Shown one piece after another: positions 54,565 through 63,855 of a stretch of 64,000 nt of DNA. Within the stretch, counting starts at the first letter, position 1, and the number at the start of each line of letters is the position of its first letter. Source of the stretch: Streptomyces lydicus (GTDB lineage: Bacteria > Actinomycetota > Actinomycetes > Streptomycetales > Streptomycetaceae); the NCBI RefSeq assembly GCF_000717345.1, contig NZ_JNZA01000031.1, positions 102,528 through 166,527 of the forward strand. The letters are read 5' to 3'. The position numbers were made by a program, and so were the translations under genes. The notes below the pieces were generated by a model. That model made no database searches. It worked only from the letters and a program-made list of their open reading frames with translations, and was not told the origin of the DNA.

Positions 54565-55312
54565 AGTGCCACCACTCCTCGGGCAGGTTCACGAACCCGG
54601 CCCGCTCCAGGCCGCTCTTGAGCAGCAGCCGGTTCCTCAGCTGCCGCCCGTGGATCCGCGGGTCGAGGGTGTGCGCGAGCGTGTCGAAGCAGTCGAAACC
54701 GGTCCCCATGTCGAGGGAGTTGTCCGGGAAGCGCTCGTCCTTCGGCCCGTAGCAGGACGTCAGCGGCTCCCCGGGCACGTACGGACGGGTGGGCACCGCG
54801 GGCAGCCGCACCAGGGTCAGATCGACCGTACTGCCCCTGCTGTGACCGGACTTGGCGGCGATGTAACCGTCGTCGAAGAGCTTCGCCTTGTCCTCACGCG
54901 GATAGAACTCGCCCTTCATGCCCTGATCGCCGAGGTCCTTCGCCCACCGCACGAAGTGGTCGACGGCGCGCTGCGGCCGGTAGCAGTCGTACACCTTCAG
55001 CGAGAAACCCCGCCGGAGGAACGAGCGCTGCGCCCGGTGCAGCGCCCGCGCGGCCTCCCGCGTCAGCAGGCACGTCGGCCTGCGGTAGCCGTCCACCGGC
55101 ACACCCATGAAGTTGTGCGGCGTGTAGTAGCGCATCTCCTGGAGGATCGTGGGATCCACCGCGCGCAGCGCGACGAACCCCGCGGGCGCCTCGCGCGGGG
55201 ACGGCGGACGCCGGGCGGCCCCCGCCTCGGCGCCCGACGGCAGGGTGACGACGGTCAGCAGGGCGGCGGCGGCAACGGCCAGGCCGCGCAACGTGGCAGC
55301 GAGTCTCGGCAT
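54509..55312 (-). CDS. Secreted VanX-type D-Ala-D-Ala dipeptidase
   Basis: A 267-residue M15D peptidase with an N-terminal signal peptide (RGLAVAAAALLTVVTLPSGAEA). The zinc site is complete: SGHSRGSTVDLT supplies His and Asp, EEWWHFTF supplies Glu and His; LTREAARALHRAQ and SLKVYDCYRPQRAV are also family segments. Export points to a wall-recycling or growth role rather than cytosolic vancomycin resistance. No vanH or vanA-type genes are nearby. Its 3' end overlaps the PurA-like gene. Confidence 0.9.
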   Translation of the reverse strand: MPRLAATLRGLAVAAAALLTVVTLPSGAEAGAARRPPSPREAPAGFVALRAVDPTILQEMRYYTPHNFMGVPVDGYRRPTCLLTREAARALHRAQRSFLRRGFSLKVYDCYRPQRAVDHFVRWAKDLGDQGMKGEFYPREDKAKLFDDGYIAAKSGHSRGSTVDLTLVRLPAVPTRPYVPGEPLTSCYGPKDERFPDNSLDMGTGFDCFDTLAHTLDPRIHGRQLRNRLLLKSGLERAGFVNLPEEWWHFTFQPEPFPDTYFDFPVR

Positions 55313-55359
55313 GGCCCTCGTCTACCAGGCGCGGCCCGCGCAGGGGAAGACCGCGGCGG

Positions 55360-57762
55360 CTACCCGCCCGCCAGCCCCCGCACCCGCACCGGATACCCCA
55401 CCGCGCCGCCGTCCCGCCGCTCCACCACCACCCGGCCGCCCGCCCACCGCGTGGTGAAGCGCTCGACGGTCGGCCGCTGCCAGCCGTCCCCGGCGTCCGG
55501 CACCACCAGACCGGTACCCCCGCGCCCGGCCGCCGGCGCCCACACCTCCAGCTCCGTCCCGCCGTCCCCGCCCGCCACCGGCAGCACCGCACCGGCCCGC
55601 GCCAGCACCGGAATCCGCGACAACGGCGCCTCCACCCACACCTGCCCGGGACCGTCGTACGCCCGCCCGGTTGCGGTGTCGTACCACCGCCCGCGCGGCA
55701 GCCGCACCGGCCGCCGGGTCACCCCCGCCGCCAGCGCCGGCGCCACCAGCAGCGCGTCCCCCAGCAAAAAGGCGTCCTCGCAGTCCCGCAACGCCCGGTC
55801 CCGCGGCGCACTCCACCACACCGGCCGGACGTAGGGCGCGCCGGTCAGCCGCGCCAACTGGCCCAGCGTCCCGAAGTACGGCAGCAGCCGCTGCCGCTCC
55901 CGCAGCGCCGCACGGGCGTGCTCCAGCACCTCGGCGCCGAACTCCCAGGGCTCCCGCCGCCCCGCCCAGATCGCCGAGTGGGTGCGGAACAGCGGCAGAT
56001 ACGCGCCCAGTTGGAACCAGCGCAGATACAGCTCCTCGGACGGCACCGCGGAGAACCCGCCGACGTCCGGCCCGCCGTACGGCACCCCGCACAGCCCGAG
56101 ACCCAGCACCAGCGACAGTGACGCCCGCAGCCCCGGCCAGCCCGTCGCCACGTCCCCCGACCAGGTGCCCCCATAGCGCTGCATCCCCGCCCACCCCGAA
56201 CGGGAGAAGAGGAACGGCCGCTCACCCGGCCGCAGTTCGCACAGCCCCTCGAAACCGGCCCGCGCCATCGCCAGACCGTAGACGTTGTGCGCCTCCCGGT
56301 GGTCGCCGCCCCGGCCCTCCAGCGCGTGCCGGGCCGCACGCGGCAGCGTCTGCGCACCGAACGGGGCAAACGAGACCGGCTCGTTCATGTCGTGCCAGAA
56401 CCCCGAGAAGCCCTGCGCCAGCCGCTCGCCGTACAACCCGCCCCACCACTTGCGCACCCGCGCCTCGGTGAAATCCGGGTACACCGACTCGCCGGCCCAC
56501 ACCACCCCGCGCACCTCCCGCCCCCGGTCGTCCCGTACGAACGCGTCGGCCGCCGCCCCGCCCTCGTACACCGGGTCCCCCGGCGCCGCCTTCACCGCCG
56601 GATCCACGATCGACACCAGCCGCACCCCCTCGGCGCGCAGCTCCCGGGCCAGCCCCGGCAGATCCGGGTAGCGCTCCCGGTCGACGGTGAACACCCGGTG
56701 CCGGTCGTAGTGGTCGATGTCCAGATGGACGGCCGACAGCGGAAGTCCCCGCTCCCGATAGCCGGACACCACCCGCCGCACCTCCTCCTGGCCGCCGAAC
56801 CCCCAACGGGCGTGCTGATGACCCAGCGCCCACTGCGGCGGCAGCGCCGGCGCACCGGTCAGCGCCGTCCACACCTGGAGCACCCGGGCCGGTGTGCCGG
56901 CCAGCACCCAGTAGCGCAGCGGCCCGCCGTCCATCCGCAGCTCACACGCGCCCGGCCGGTCGTGCCCCGAGCCGGCGCCCTCCGTGCCCTCCCGCAGCAG
57001 CACCCGGCCGTCCCACGAGTTGTCGTGGAACACCAGATGCGTACCGGCGTCCGCCACCACCAACTGGACCGGCATCGTCAGCGACAGCGGATCGTCCCCC
57101 GGCACGAACGCCCCGCCCGGATCGGTGTTCCACAGCCGGTACGTGCCGTCCCGCAGCCGCGGCCCGTGCGCCCGCCCGCCCAGCCCGAAGAACCGCGCGT
57201 CGGCCGCCACCTCCGAACGCTGCACCCACCGCGACCCGCCACCCCCCTCCGGCCGGCCGCCGTCCCCGCCCGCCTCCGCGCCCGGCCCGTCCGTACGGTC
57301 CCACCAGCGCGGCGGCAGCTCCCGCCGCAGCACCGCCCCGCCGGGCGTCCGCACCTCCACCGCGCCGTGCCGGGACACCACGACCAGCACCCGCTCCGAG
57401 ACCACCCGCCAGCCGCCCTCCGTATCGGGCTCCAGCACCGCCCGCGCGTCCGGCTCCGGACACGCCCCGGCCAGCGCGTACGAGGGCTCCGGCTCCGCCC
57501 CGTCCCAGCCGCAGAACACCGCGCCGCCCGACGCGACCCGCACCCGCAGCGACGACCGCGCGAAGTGGATCACCCCGCCGCCCGGCTGGGACTCCGCCCC
57601 GCGCGCCACCCCCGGCACCCTCGCCCGCTCCGTGCCGCGCCGCGGCAACGCCCTGGCATCCGCCCTCCGTGCCCGCCACGCCGCGCGCACGGACCGCAGC
57701 CCCTGCGCCGGCCCGACCGCCCTGACCACCCGTACCGACCGCACCAGATCACGCCCGTCCAT
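55360..57762 (-). CDS. Glycoside hydrolase family 31 (alpha-glucosidase/xylosidase)
   Basis: An 800-residue GH31 enzyme. The catalytic nucleophile Asp is in GFSGFWHDMNEPVSFAPFG and the acid/base Asp in YGGTWSGDVATGWPGL; WALGHQHARWGFGG, LDIDHYDRHRVFTVD and ELYLRWFQLGAYLPLFRTHS are further family motifs. It lacks a signal peptide, so it acts on imported oligosaccharides. ATG 57762 was chosen; an in-frame ATG at 57801 is possible. A two-unit PHO-box-like repeat lies about 40 nt upstream. Confidence 0.9.
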   Translation of the reverse strand: MDGRDLVRSVRVVRAVGPAQGLRSVRAAWRARRADARALPRRGTERARVPGVARGAESQPGGGVIHFARSSLRVRVASGGAVFCGWDGAEPEPSYALAGACPEPDARAVLEPDTEGGWRVVSERVLVVVSRHGAVEVRTPGGAVLRRELPPRWWDRTDGPGAEAGGDGGRPEGGGGSRWVQRSEVAADARFFGLGGRAHGPRLRDGTYRLWNTDPGGAFVPGDDPLSLTMPVQLVVADAGTHLVFHDNSWDGRVLLREGTEGAGSGHDRPGACELRMDGGPLRYWVLAGTPARVLQVWTALTGAPALPPQWALGHQHARWGFGGQEEVRRVVSGYRERGLPLSAVHLDIDHYDRHRVFTVDRERYPDLPGLARELRAEGVRLVSIVDPAVKAAPGDPVYEGGAAADAFVRDDRGREVRGVVWAGESVYPDFTEARVRKWWGGLYGERLAQGFSGFWHDMNEPVSFAPFGAQTLPRAARHALEGRGGDHREAHNVYGLAMARAGFEGLCELRPGERPFLFSRSGWAGMQRYGGTWSGDVATGWPGLRASLSLVLGLGLCGVPYGGPDVGGFSAVPSEELYLRWFQLGAYLPLFRTHSAIWAGRREPWEFGAEVLEHARAALRERQRLLPYFGTLGQLARLTGAPYVRPVWWSAPRDRALRDCEDAFLLGDALLVAPALAAGVTRRPVRLPRGRWYDTATGRAYDGPGQVWVEAPLSRIPVLARAGAVLPVAGGDGGTELEVWAPAAGRGGTGLVVPDAGDGWQRPTVERFTTRWAGGRVVVERRDGGAVGYPVRVRGLAGG

Positions 57763-58094
57763 GCCGGTCAGCCTGCCATTGACGCCTGGTCGGGCGGGCA
57801 TCGTTCAACTGCCGTTCACCTGCGCAGGGTCACCCTCGGCCACGCCAAGGCCCGCGGATCGCGACCCGGTGGCCGGATCCCGCCGGGCGCCCCACCGGCG
57901 ACCCGCCCGCAGGGGCATCGCCACGTGCCCGCACCACACCGGACACCCCCCGAATGTGGGCAGCCGACCCTGGTGCACAAGTCGATCACATGGCATCGTC
58001 CAGGCAAGCCGTGTCACGCGCACACGTCGGGCCGGGGGACCCCCGCCACGGTGCGCACACGACGCCCACGACGCGTACCGACCGGGAGCCGCAC
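57763..58094. promoter_or_regulatory. Divergent intergenic region with PHO-box-like repeats
   Basis: The 332-nt region has no gene. At 57803-57824 two contiguous 11-nt units, GTTCAACTGCC and GTTCACCTGCG, have the length and GTTCA core of Streptomyces PhoP direct repeats. They lie 41-62 nt before the GH31 start (opposite strand) and about 270 nt before the acetoacetyl-CoA synthetase start. No clear -10/-35 pairs were found. Confidence 0.4.
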
Positions 58095-60128
58095 ATGACC
58101 ACCGCACCGCAGTCCGCCCAGCCGGAACCCCTCTGGCAGCCAGGACCGGACCGTATCGCCGGCGCACAGGTCACCCGCTTCCACACCTGGGCCGCCACCC
58201 ACCACGGCGCGCCCGCCCCCACCCCCGGCGACCCCGCGGCGAGCTACGCCGCCCTGCACCGCTGGTCCGTCGAGGCACTCCCCGTCTTCTGGCAGGCCGT
58301 CGCCGAATGGTTCGACGTCCGCTTCACCACCCCTTACGAGACCGTCCTCGCCGACCGCGCGATGCCCGGCGCCCAGTGGTTCCCCGGCGCCACCCTCAAC
58401 TACGCCGAACACGCGCTGCGCGCCGGCGAGGACCCGGCCCGCGCCGACGAGCCCGCGCTGCTGTACGTCGACGAGTCCCACGAGCCCACCCCGGTCACCT
58501 GGGCGGAGCTGCGCACCCAGGTCGGCTCGCTGGCCGCCGCACTCCGCCGCCTCGGCGTCCGCCCCGGAGACCGCGTCAGCGGCTACCTCCCCAACGTCCC
58601 GCAAGCCGTCGTCGCCCTGCTCGCCACCGCCGCGGTCGGCGGCGTCTGGACGTCCTGCGCCCCCGACTTCGGCGCCCGCAGCGTCCTGGACCGCTTCCAG
58701 CAGATCGAACCGGTCGTGCTGTTCACCGTCGACGGCTACCGCTACGGCGGCAAGGAGCACGACCGCCGCGACACCGTCGCCGAACTCCGCGCCGAACTCC
58801 CCACCCTGCGCGCCGTCGTGCACATCCCGCTGCTCGGCACCCCCGCCCCCGAAGGCGCCCTGAACTGGTCGGACCTGACCTCGCAGGACACCGAACCGGT
58901 CTTCGAACAGGTTCCCTTCGACCACCCCCTGTGGGTCCTGTACTCCTCGGGCACCACCGGCCTGCCCAAGGCCATCGTCCAGTCCCAGGGCGGCATCCTG
59001 CTCGAACACCTCAAGCAGACCGGCCTGCACTGCGACCTCGGCCCCGACGACCGCTTCTTCTGGTACACCTCCACCGGCTGGATGATGTGGAACTTCCTCG
59101 TCGCCGGCCTGCTGGTGGGCTCCACGATCGTGCTCTACGACGGCAGCCCCGGATACCCCGACATCGCCGCCCAGTGGCGGGTCGCCGAGGCCACCCGCGC
59201 CACCGTCTACGGCACCTCCGCCGCCTACGTCATGGCCTGCCGCAAGGCCGGCATCCACCCGGCCCGCGACCTCGACCTCTCAGCCGTCCACTGCGTCGCC
59301 ACCACCGGCTCCCCGCTCCCGCCGGACGGCTTCCGCTGGCTGCACGACAGCTTCGCGGAGAGCGGCGCCGACCTGTGGACGGCCTCCGTCAGCGGCGGCA
59401 CCGACGTCTGCAGCTGCTTCGCCGGCGCCGTCCCCACCCTCCCCGTCCACATCGGCGAACTCCAGGCCCCCTGCCTCGGCACCGACCTCCAGGCGTGGGA
59501 CCCGCAGGGCAAGCCCGTCACCGACGAGGTCGGCGAACTCGTCGTCACCAACCCCATGCCGTCCATGCCCACCCGCTTCTGGAACGACCCCGACGGCACC
59601 CGCTACCACGACAGCTACTTCGACATGTACCCCGGCGTCTGGCGGCACGGCGACTGGATCACCGTCACCCCGCGCGGCAGCGTCGTCATCCACGGCCGCT
59701 CCGACTCCACCCTCAACCGCCAGGGCGTGCGGATGGGCTCCGCCGACATCTACGAGGCCGTCGAACGCCTCCCCGAGATCCGCGAATCCCTCGTCATCGG
59801 ACTGGAACTCCCCGACGGCGGCTACTGGATGCCGCTCTTCGTCCACCTCGCCCCCGGCGCCGCACTCGACGATGCCCTGCGCGACCGCATCAAGCGCACC
59901 ATCCGCGAAGAGCTCTCCCCGCGCCACGTCCCGGACGACATCATCGAAGCCCCCGGCGTGCCGCACACCCTCACCGGCAAGCGCATCGAGGTCCCCGTCA
60001 AACGCCTCCTCCAGGGCACCCCCCTCGACAAGGCCGTCAACCCCGGCTCCGTCGACGACCTCGAACTCCTGCGGTTCTACGAGCAGATCGCCCGCGACCG
60101 CGCCGCAGGGGACGGCTCCGCACAGTAA
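58095..60128 (+). CDS. Acetoacetyl-CoA synthetase
   Basis: A 677-residue ANL-superfamily ligase that activates acetoacetate to acetoacetyl-CoA with ATP and CoA. Signatures: WVLYSSGTTGLPKAIVQSQGG (P-loop), FFWYTSTGWMMWNFLVAGLL, VSGGTDVCSCFAG, HGRSDSTLNRQGVRMGSADIY (hinge) and a C-terminal HTLTGKRIEVPVK with the catalytic Lys. The N-terminus LWQPGPDRIAGAQVTRF and SYAALHRWSVEALPVFW distinguish it from acetyl-CoA synthetase. GGGAG precedes ATG 58095. It would feed ketone bodies into polyketide or central metabolism. Confidence 0.94.
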   Translation: MTTAPQSAQPEPLWQPGPDRIAGAQVTRFHTWAATHHGAPAPTPGDPAASYAALHRWSVEALPVFWQAVAEWFDVRFTTPYETVLADRAMPGAQWFPGATLNYAEHALRAGEDPARADEPALLYVDESHEPTPVTWAELRTQVGSLAAALRRLGVRPGDRVSGYLPNVPQAVVALLATAAVGGVWTSCAPDFGARSVLDRFQQIEPVVLFTVDGYRYGGKEHDRRDTVAELRAELPTLRAVVHIPLLGTPAPEGALNWSDLTSQDTEPVFEQVPFDHPLWVLYSSGTTGLPKAIVQSQGGILLEHLKQTGLHCDLGPDDRFFWYTSTGWMMWNFLVAGLLVGSTIVLYDGSPGYPDIAAQWRVAEATRATVYGTSAAYVMACRKAGIHPARDLDLSAVHCVATTGSPLPPDGFRWLHDSFAESGADLWTASVSGGTDVCSCFAGAVPTLPVHIGELQAPCLGTDLQAWDPQGKPVTDEVGELVVTNPMPSMPTRFWNDPDGTRYHDSYFDMYPGVWRHGDWITVTPRGSVVIHGRSDSTLNRQGVRMGSADIYEAVERLPEIRESLVIGLELPDGGYWMPLFVHLAPGAALDDALRDRIKRTIREELSPRHVPDDIIEAPGVPHTLTGKRIEVPVKRLLQGTPLDKAVNPGSVDDLELLRFYEQIARDRAAGDGSAQ

Positions 60129-60233
60129 CGCCCCCGGCGCCGGATCCCGTAAGGCCCCCGCCTCCGATCCGGCGCCGGAATCCGCAGGTCAGCGGCTACC
60201 GGACCGTCCCGCCGCCGCCCTTCGGCAGGCCCG

Positions 60234-60256
60234 TTGTCAGACCCCCCGGTTACTCT
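60234..60256 (+). promoter_or_regulatory. Possible PafBC-type promoter
   Basis: TTGTCA (60234-60239), 11 bases and TACTCT (60251-60256) have exactly the spacing of the SMC-locus promoter at 26626. The GTG part of the TTGTCAGTG motif is GAC here, so the match is weaker. Confidence 0.4.
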
Positions 60257-60314
60257 CAGTGACAGGTGGTGTGTGGCCAGCACACCGCACACGAGAGCTC
60301 ACCCAGGGGGAGTC

Positions 60315-61241
60315 ATGACAGCCACGTCCCGGCACACCGACCGCACCGCCCACCGCGCACTGCGCCGCGAAGTCCCCAGCACCGCCGCCGTCCTCGCCGA
60401 CGAACGCGACTTCACCGCCATGCGCCGCTACCGCACCTTCCCGTTCGACGACCACGACAGCTACCTCCGGCAGATGGAGAGGCTGCTGCGCACCCTCACC
60501 GCACAGGGCGTCCTCACCACCCTCAGCCTCTTCGACCCGGCCGCCTACGTGACGTACTGCGCCGAACTCGACCTGGACCCCGACCGGCCCGAGAGCCGCA
60601 CCCGCTACGCCGCCGAAGCCGCCCGCACCGGCGCGACCGTCACCTACGAAGGCGAGCCGCTGAGCAGCCTGCTCCCATTACTCGTCGAGGAAGCGGACCG
60701 CCGGGCGGCCTGGGACCACGCCACCGCCCTCCTGGCCCGCACCGGGAACTGCGCGGAGTGCGGCACGGACCTCGCCCGCGCCGCCTTCGCCCGCGCCACC
60801 CACGCCGTCCAGCAGCTCCTCGCCTCCCTCGGCGACGGCAGCCACCACCTCGTCTGCTCCATCGCCGCCGACGGCCCTCCGCTCCTCGCGGTGCTGCACG
60901 CCACGGCCCGTGACGGCGCACCGCCCGGCCTCACCGAAACCGAGACCCTCGGCTTCTGCACCGTCCTCGCCACCGGCCTCGCCCTGCGCGCCCCCGGAGG
61001 CATCGTTGCCCGCAGCACCACCGCACCCACCGACCGCGCCACCACCGCCGACGGCGACCGCGACACGGTCCGCGGCTGGTCCCTGCGCGACTCCTGGCTC
61101 CGGCCCCTCAGCACCGCCGAGGTCTTCACCGCCTACTGCACCGACGCCGACACCGGCGAGCCCGTCCCGCCCGAGCACGGCGTCGACTACGCCCCCGGCC
61201 TCCCGCTCACCCCACCACCCGGCACCCACGACCACCACTGA
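60315..61241 (+). CDS. Hypothetical protein with TTA codon
   Basis: A 308-residue soluble protein I do not recognise. It contains a pair of cysteines in TGNCAECGTDLARAAF, a possible single metal site, and a hydrophobic core around HLVCSIAADGPPLLAVLHATA. Codon 122 is TTA (60678-60680, in LLPLLVEEADRR), suggesting bldA-dependent translation. AGGGGGAG lies just before the ATG. The gene converges on ptsI, with a terminator between them. Confidence 0.75.
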   Translation: MTATSRHTDRTAHRALRREVPSTAAVLADERDFTAMRRYRTFPFDDHDSYLRQMERLLRTLTAQGVLTTLSLFDPAAYVTYCAELDLDPDRPESRTRYAAEAARTGATVTYEGEPLSSLLPLLVEEADRRAAWDHATALLARTGNCAECGTDLARAAFARATHAVQQLLASLGDGSHHLVCSIAADGPPLLAVLHATARDGAPPGLTETETLGFCTVLATGLALRAPGGIVARSTTAPTDRATTADGDRDTVRGWSLRDSWLRPLSTAEVFTAYCTDADTGEPVPPEHGVDYAPGLPLTPPPGTHDHH

Positions 61242-61264
61242 CCGGCGCCGCCCGCAGACACGGA

Positions 61265-61297
61265 ACGGCCGCCCCGCCACAAAGGCGGGACGGCCGT
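61265..61297. terminator. Bidirectional terminator between hypothetical gene and ptsI
   Basis: ACGGCCGCCCCGCC (61265-61278), loop ACAAA, GGCGGGACGGCCGT (61284-61297) form a 14-bp stem with one mismatch between convergent genes. Confidence 0.85.
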
Positions 61298-61331
61298 CCA
61301 CCACTCCTGCGACGCAGCGCGCCGCGCGGAA

Positions 61332-63002
61332 TCACTCCCCGGAAAGCACCGCCCGCGCCGCGGCCCGGGCGTCATCGGCGGTGTCCGCGGCCCGCGCCGC
61401 GGCCGCCGCACGCTCACACTGCGCCAGCGTGTGCTTCGCCAGCGTCGCCCGCACATACGGAATCGACGCCGCACCCATCGACAGGCTGGTGACACCGAGC
61501 CCCGTCAGCACACACGCCAACTCCGGATCGGAGGCCGCCTCACCACACACACCACAGCTCTTGCCCTCGGCCTTGGCCGCCTCGGCCGACGCCGCGACGA
61601 GATCCAGCAGCGCCGGCTGCCAGGGATCCTGCAGCCGCGACACGGCCCCCACCTGACGGTCGGCCGCGAAGGTGTACTGCGCCAGGTCGTTGGTCCCCAG
61701 CGAAAGGAACTCCACCTCCTGCAGGATCGACCGCGCCCGCAGCGCGGCCGACGGAATCTCCACCATCGCCCCGAACTTCGCCCGCAGCCCGGCCTCCCGG
61801 CACGCGTCCGCGAACGCCTTGGCGTCGATGCGGTCCGCCACCATCGGCGCCATGACCTCGAGGTAGACCGGCAGCCCCTCGGCCGCCTTCGCCAGCGCGG
61901 TCAGCTGCGTCCGCAGCACGTCCGGGTGGTCGAGCAGCGTACGCAGCCCCCGCACACCCAGCGCCGGGTTCGGTTCGTCGGCCGGCGTCAGGAAGTCCAG
62001 CGGCTTGTCGGCGCCGGCGTCCAGCACCCGCACGACCACGCGGCCCTCCGGAAACGCCTCCAGCACCTTCCGGTACGCCTCGACCTGCTTGGCCTCCGCC
62101 GGCGCCTGCTTGCTGTCGTCCAGGAACAGGAACTCGGTCCGGAACAGACCGACGCCCTCCGCCCCGGCCTCGACCGCCGCCGCCACATCACCGGGACCGC
62201 CGACATTCGCCAGCAGCGGCACCTTGTGCCCGTCGGACGTGGCGCCCGGCCCGGACGAGGCGGCCAGCGCCGCCTTCCGCTCGGCCGCGGCCCGCTCCAG
62301 CTCCGCCCGCTTCTCGGCGCTCGGCTCCACGAAGATCTCACCGGTGCTGCCGTCCACGGCGATCACCGTGCCCTCGACCAGCTCACCCGCGCCCGGCAGC
62401 GCGACAACGGCCGGCACACCCAGCGCCCGCGCCAGAATCGCGCTGTGGCTGGTCGGCCCGCCCTCCTCGGTCACGAACCCGAGCACCAGCGTCGGGTCGA
62501 GCAGCGCGGTGTCGGCCGGCGCCAGGTCCCGCGCGATCAGCACATACGGCTCGTCGCTGTCCGGCACACCCGGCATCGGCACACCCAGCAGCCGCGCGAC
62601 GATCCGGTTCCGCACGTCATCGAGGTCGGCCACCCGCCCCGCCAGGTACTCCCCGGCACCCGCGAGCAGCGCCCGGTACGCCGCGAACGCGTCATAGACA
62701 CCCCGCTCGGCGGTGCTGCCGACGGTGATCCGCCGCTCGACGTCCGCCATCAGCTCGGGGTCCTGCGCCATCAGCGCCTGGGCCTCCAGCACGGCCTGCG
62801 CCTCACCGCCAGCGAGATTGCCGCGCGCTATCAGGTCGGCGGCGACAGCCTCCACGGCCTGGCGGGCACGCCCCTGTTCGCGCTCCGCCTCGTCTGCCGG
62901 AATCTGCTTGGCCGGCGGCTCCAGAACCGCCGTCCCCATGTGCCGCACCTCGCCGATCGCCACCCCGTGGCTCACGCCGACGCCTCGCAGCGTTGTCTCC
63001 AT
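61332..63002 (-). CDS. ptsI: PTS enzyme I (phosphoenolpyruvate-protein phosphotransferase)
   Basis: A 556-residue enzyme I that passes phosphate from phosphoenolpyruvate to HPr. It starts METTLRGVGVSHGVAIGEV. The phosphorylated His is in TEEGGPTSHSAILARALG, and the PEP-binding domain shows GVGLFRTEFLFLD, LDAGADKPLDF, FGAMVEIPSAAL, FLSLGTNDLAQYTFAADR and the catalytic Cys in SCGVCGEAASDPE. Length is slightly below E. coli EI, as in other actinomycetes. It lies 76 nt downstream of crr in one operon; ptsH is not in the window. Confidence 0.96.
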   Translation of the reverse strand: METTLRGVGVSHGVAIGEVRHMGTAVLEPPAKQIPADEAEREQGRARQAVEAVAADLIARGNLAGGEAQAVLEAQALMAQDPELMADVERRITVGSTAERGVYDAFAAYRALLAGAGEYLAGRVADLDDVRNRIVARLLGVPMPGVPDSDEPYVLIARDLAPADTALLDPTLVLGFVTEEGGPTSHSAILARALGVPAVVALPGAGELVEGTVIAVDGSTGEIFVEPSAEKRAELERAAAERKAALAASSGPGATSDGHKVPLLANVGGPGDVAAAVEAGAEGVGLFRTEFLFLDDSKQAPAEAKQVEAYRKVLEAFPEGRVVVRVLDAGADKPLDFLTPADEPNPALGVRGLRTLLDHPDVLRTQLTALAKAAEGLPVYLEVMAPMVADRIDAKAFADACREAGLRAKFGAMVEIPSAALRARSILQEVEFLSLGTNDLAQYTFAADRQVGAVSRLQDPWQPALLDLVAASAEAAKAEGKSCGVCGEAASDPELACVLTGLGVTSLSMGAASIPYVRATLAKHTLAQCERAAAAARAADTADDARAAARAVLSGE

Positions 63003-63078
63003 TGCACCCGTCTCCGTTTGATGCGACGGCCGGGCCGCCGCGGTGGATGTCGTACCTGCCGTTCGGGACGGCGCCCGG

Positions 63079-63528
63079 CTACTGCCAGGAGAAGAGCTGG
63101 TCCCCGGCCTTCACGTCGCCGTCCTCCCGGACGTCGCCGAGCGAGTCCGCGCTGGCCTCCAGCGCGACGACCGGGCAGACCGGAGACTTGCCGGCGGCCT
63201 CGACCGCCGCCGGGTCCCAGCGCACGATCTCCTGGCCACGGGTGACGGTGTCACCCTTGTTCACCAGCAGCTCGAAGCCCTCACCGTTGAGCTGAACGGT
63301 GTCGATACCGAGGTGAGTGAGCACGCCGTGCCCCTCCCCGTCGACAACGACAAACGCGTGCGGGTGCAGCGATACGAGAACACCGTCCACGGGCGACACG
63401 GCGGCAGACGGCTCACGAACCGGGTCGATGGCGGTACCGGGACCCACCATCGCTCCGGAGAACACCGGGTCGGGCACGGCCGCGAGTCCGATGGCGCGTC
63501 CAGCAAGCGGGGACGTCACGGTGGTCAT
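63079..63528 (-). CDS. crr: PTS glucose-type enzyme IIA
   Basis: A 149-residue EIIA(Glc)-family protein, with the phosphorylated His in GHGVLTHLGIDTVQLNG and the second conserved His in VSLHPHAFVVVDGEG. Starts VTSPLAGRAIGLAAVPDPVFSGAMVGPG as usual for Crr. It receives phosphate from HPr and donates it to EIIB/C of sugar transporters. GGGAGG lies six bases before ATG 63528. It forms an operon with ptsI and is divergent from an rRNA operon. Confidence 0.95.
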   Translation of the reverse strand: MTTVTSPLAGRAIGLAAVPDPVFSGAMVGPGTAIDPVREPSAAVSPVDGVLVSLHPHAFVVVDGEGHGVLTHLGIDTVQLNGEGFELLVNKGDTVTRGQEIVRWDPAAVEAAGKSPVCPVVALEASADSLGDVREDGDVKAGDQLFSWQ

Positions 63529-63826
63529 GGGAAGCCTCCCAGGGGTGGAGATTCATCAGGCCGCCGTCACTACCTGTCCTGGACGGCGCACCGTTGAGAA
63601 GCGTAAGTCATACGAACTGACGGTTCCGCATGAGAGACGCCGGTTGCGCGCCGCGAGTCCCGCCGAATCGATTTGCCTCGCCCACAGCAGAGCGGTACTG
63701 TCTGAGACCTGCCCCGGACAGCCAGACCGCAATCAACTGCGGTCGGTTGAGTTGGGCGGCACTCCTAAGCGTCTTGATCGCGACTCAAGAATTGTGCGCT
63801 TCTGCATGTCTGCAGAAAGGCGGCGG
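63529..63826. other. Intergenic region between crr and rRNA operon
   Basis: No gene is seen here. The AT content rises from about 63560. The stretch should hold the crr-ptsI promoter (minus strand) and additional upstream rrn promoters. Short inverted repeats occur, such as CTTGA-N7-TCAAG near 63770-63790 and TTCTGC-N6-GCAGAA near 63800-63817. Confidence 0.5.
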
Positions 63827-63855
63827 TTCGAAAGCCGAAAAGGGCCTGATAGAGT
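63827..63855 (+). promoter_or_regulatory. rRNA operon promoter (TTCGAA-N17-TAGAGT)
   Basis: TTCGAA (63827-63832), 17 bases and TAGAGT (63850-63855) make a well-spaced promoter in the sequence context known from Streptomyces rrn promoters, just before the conserved leader. Confidence 0.65.

Noticed and set aside
54509..55312. Vancomycin-resistance cluster around the VanX-type gene
   Set aside because: No vanH, vanA or vanRS-type genes are adjacent and the protein has a signal peptide.
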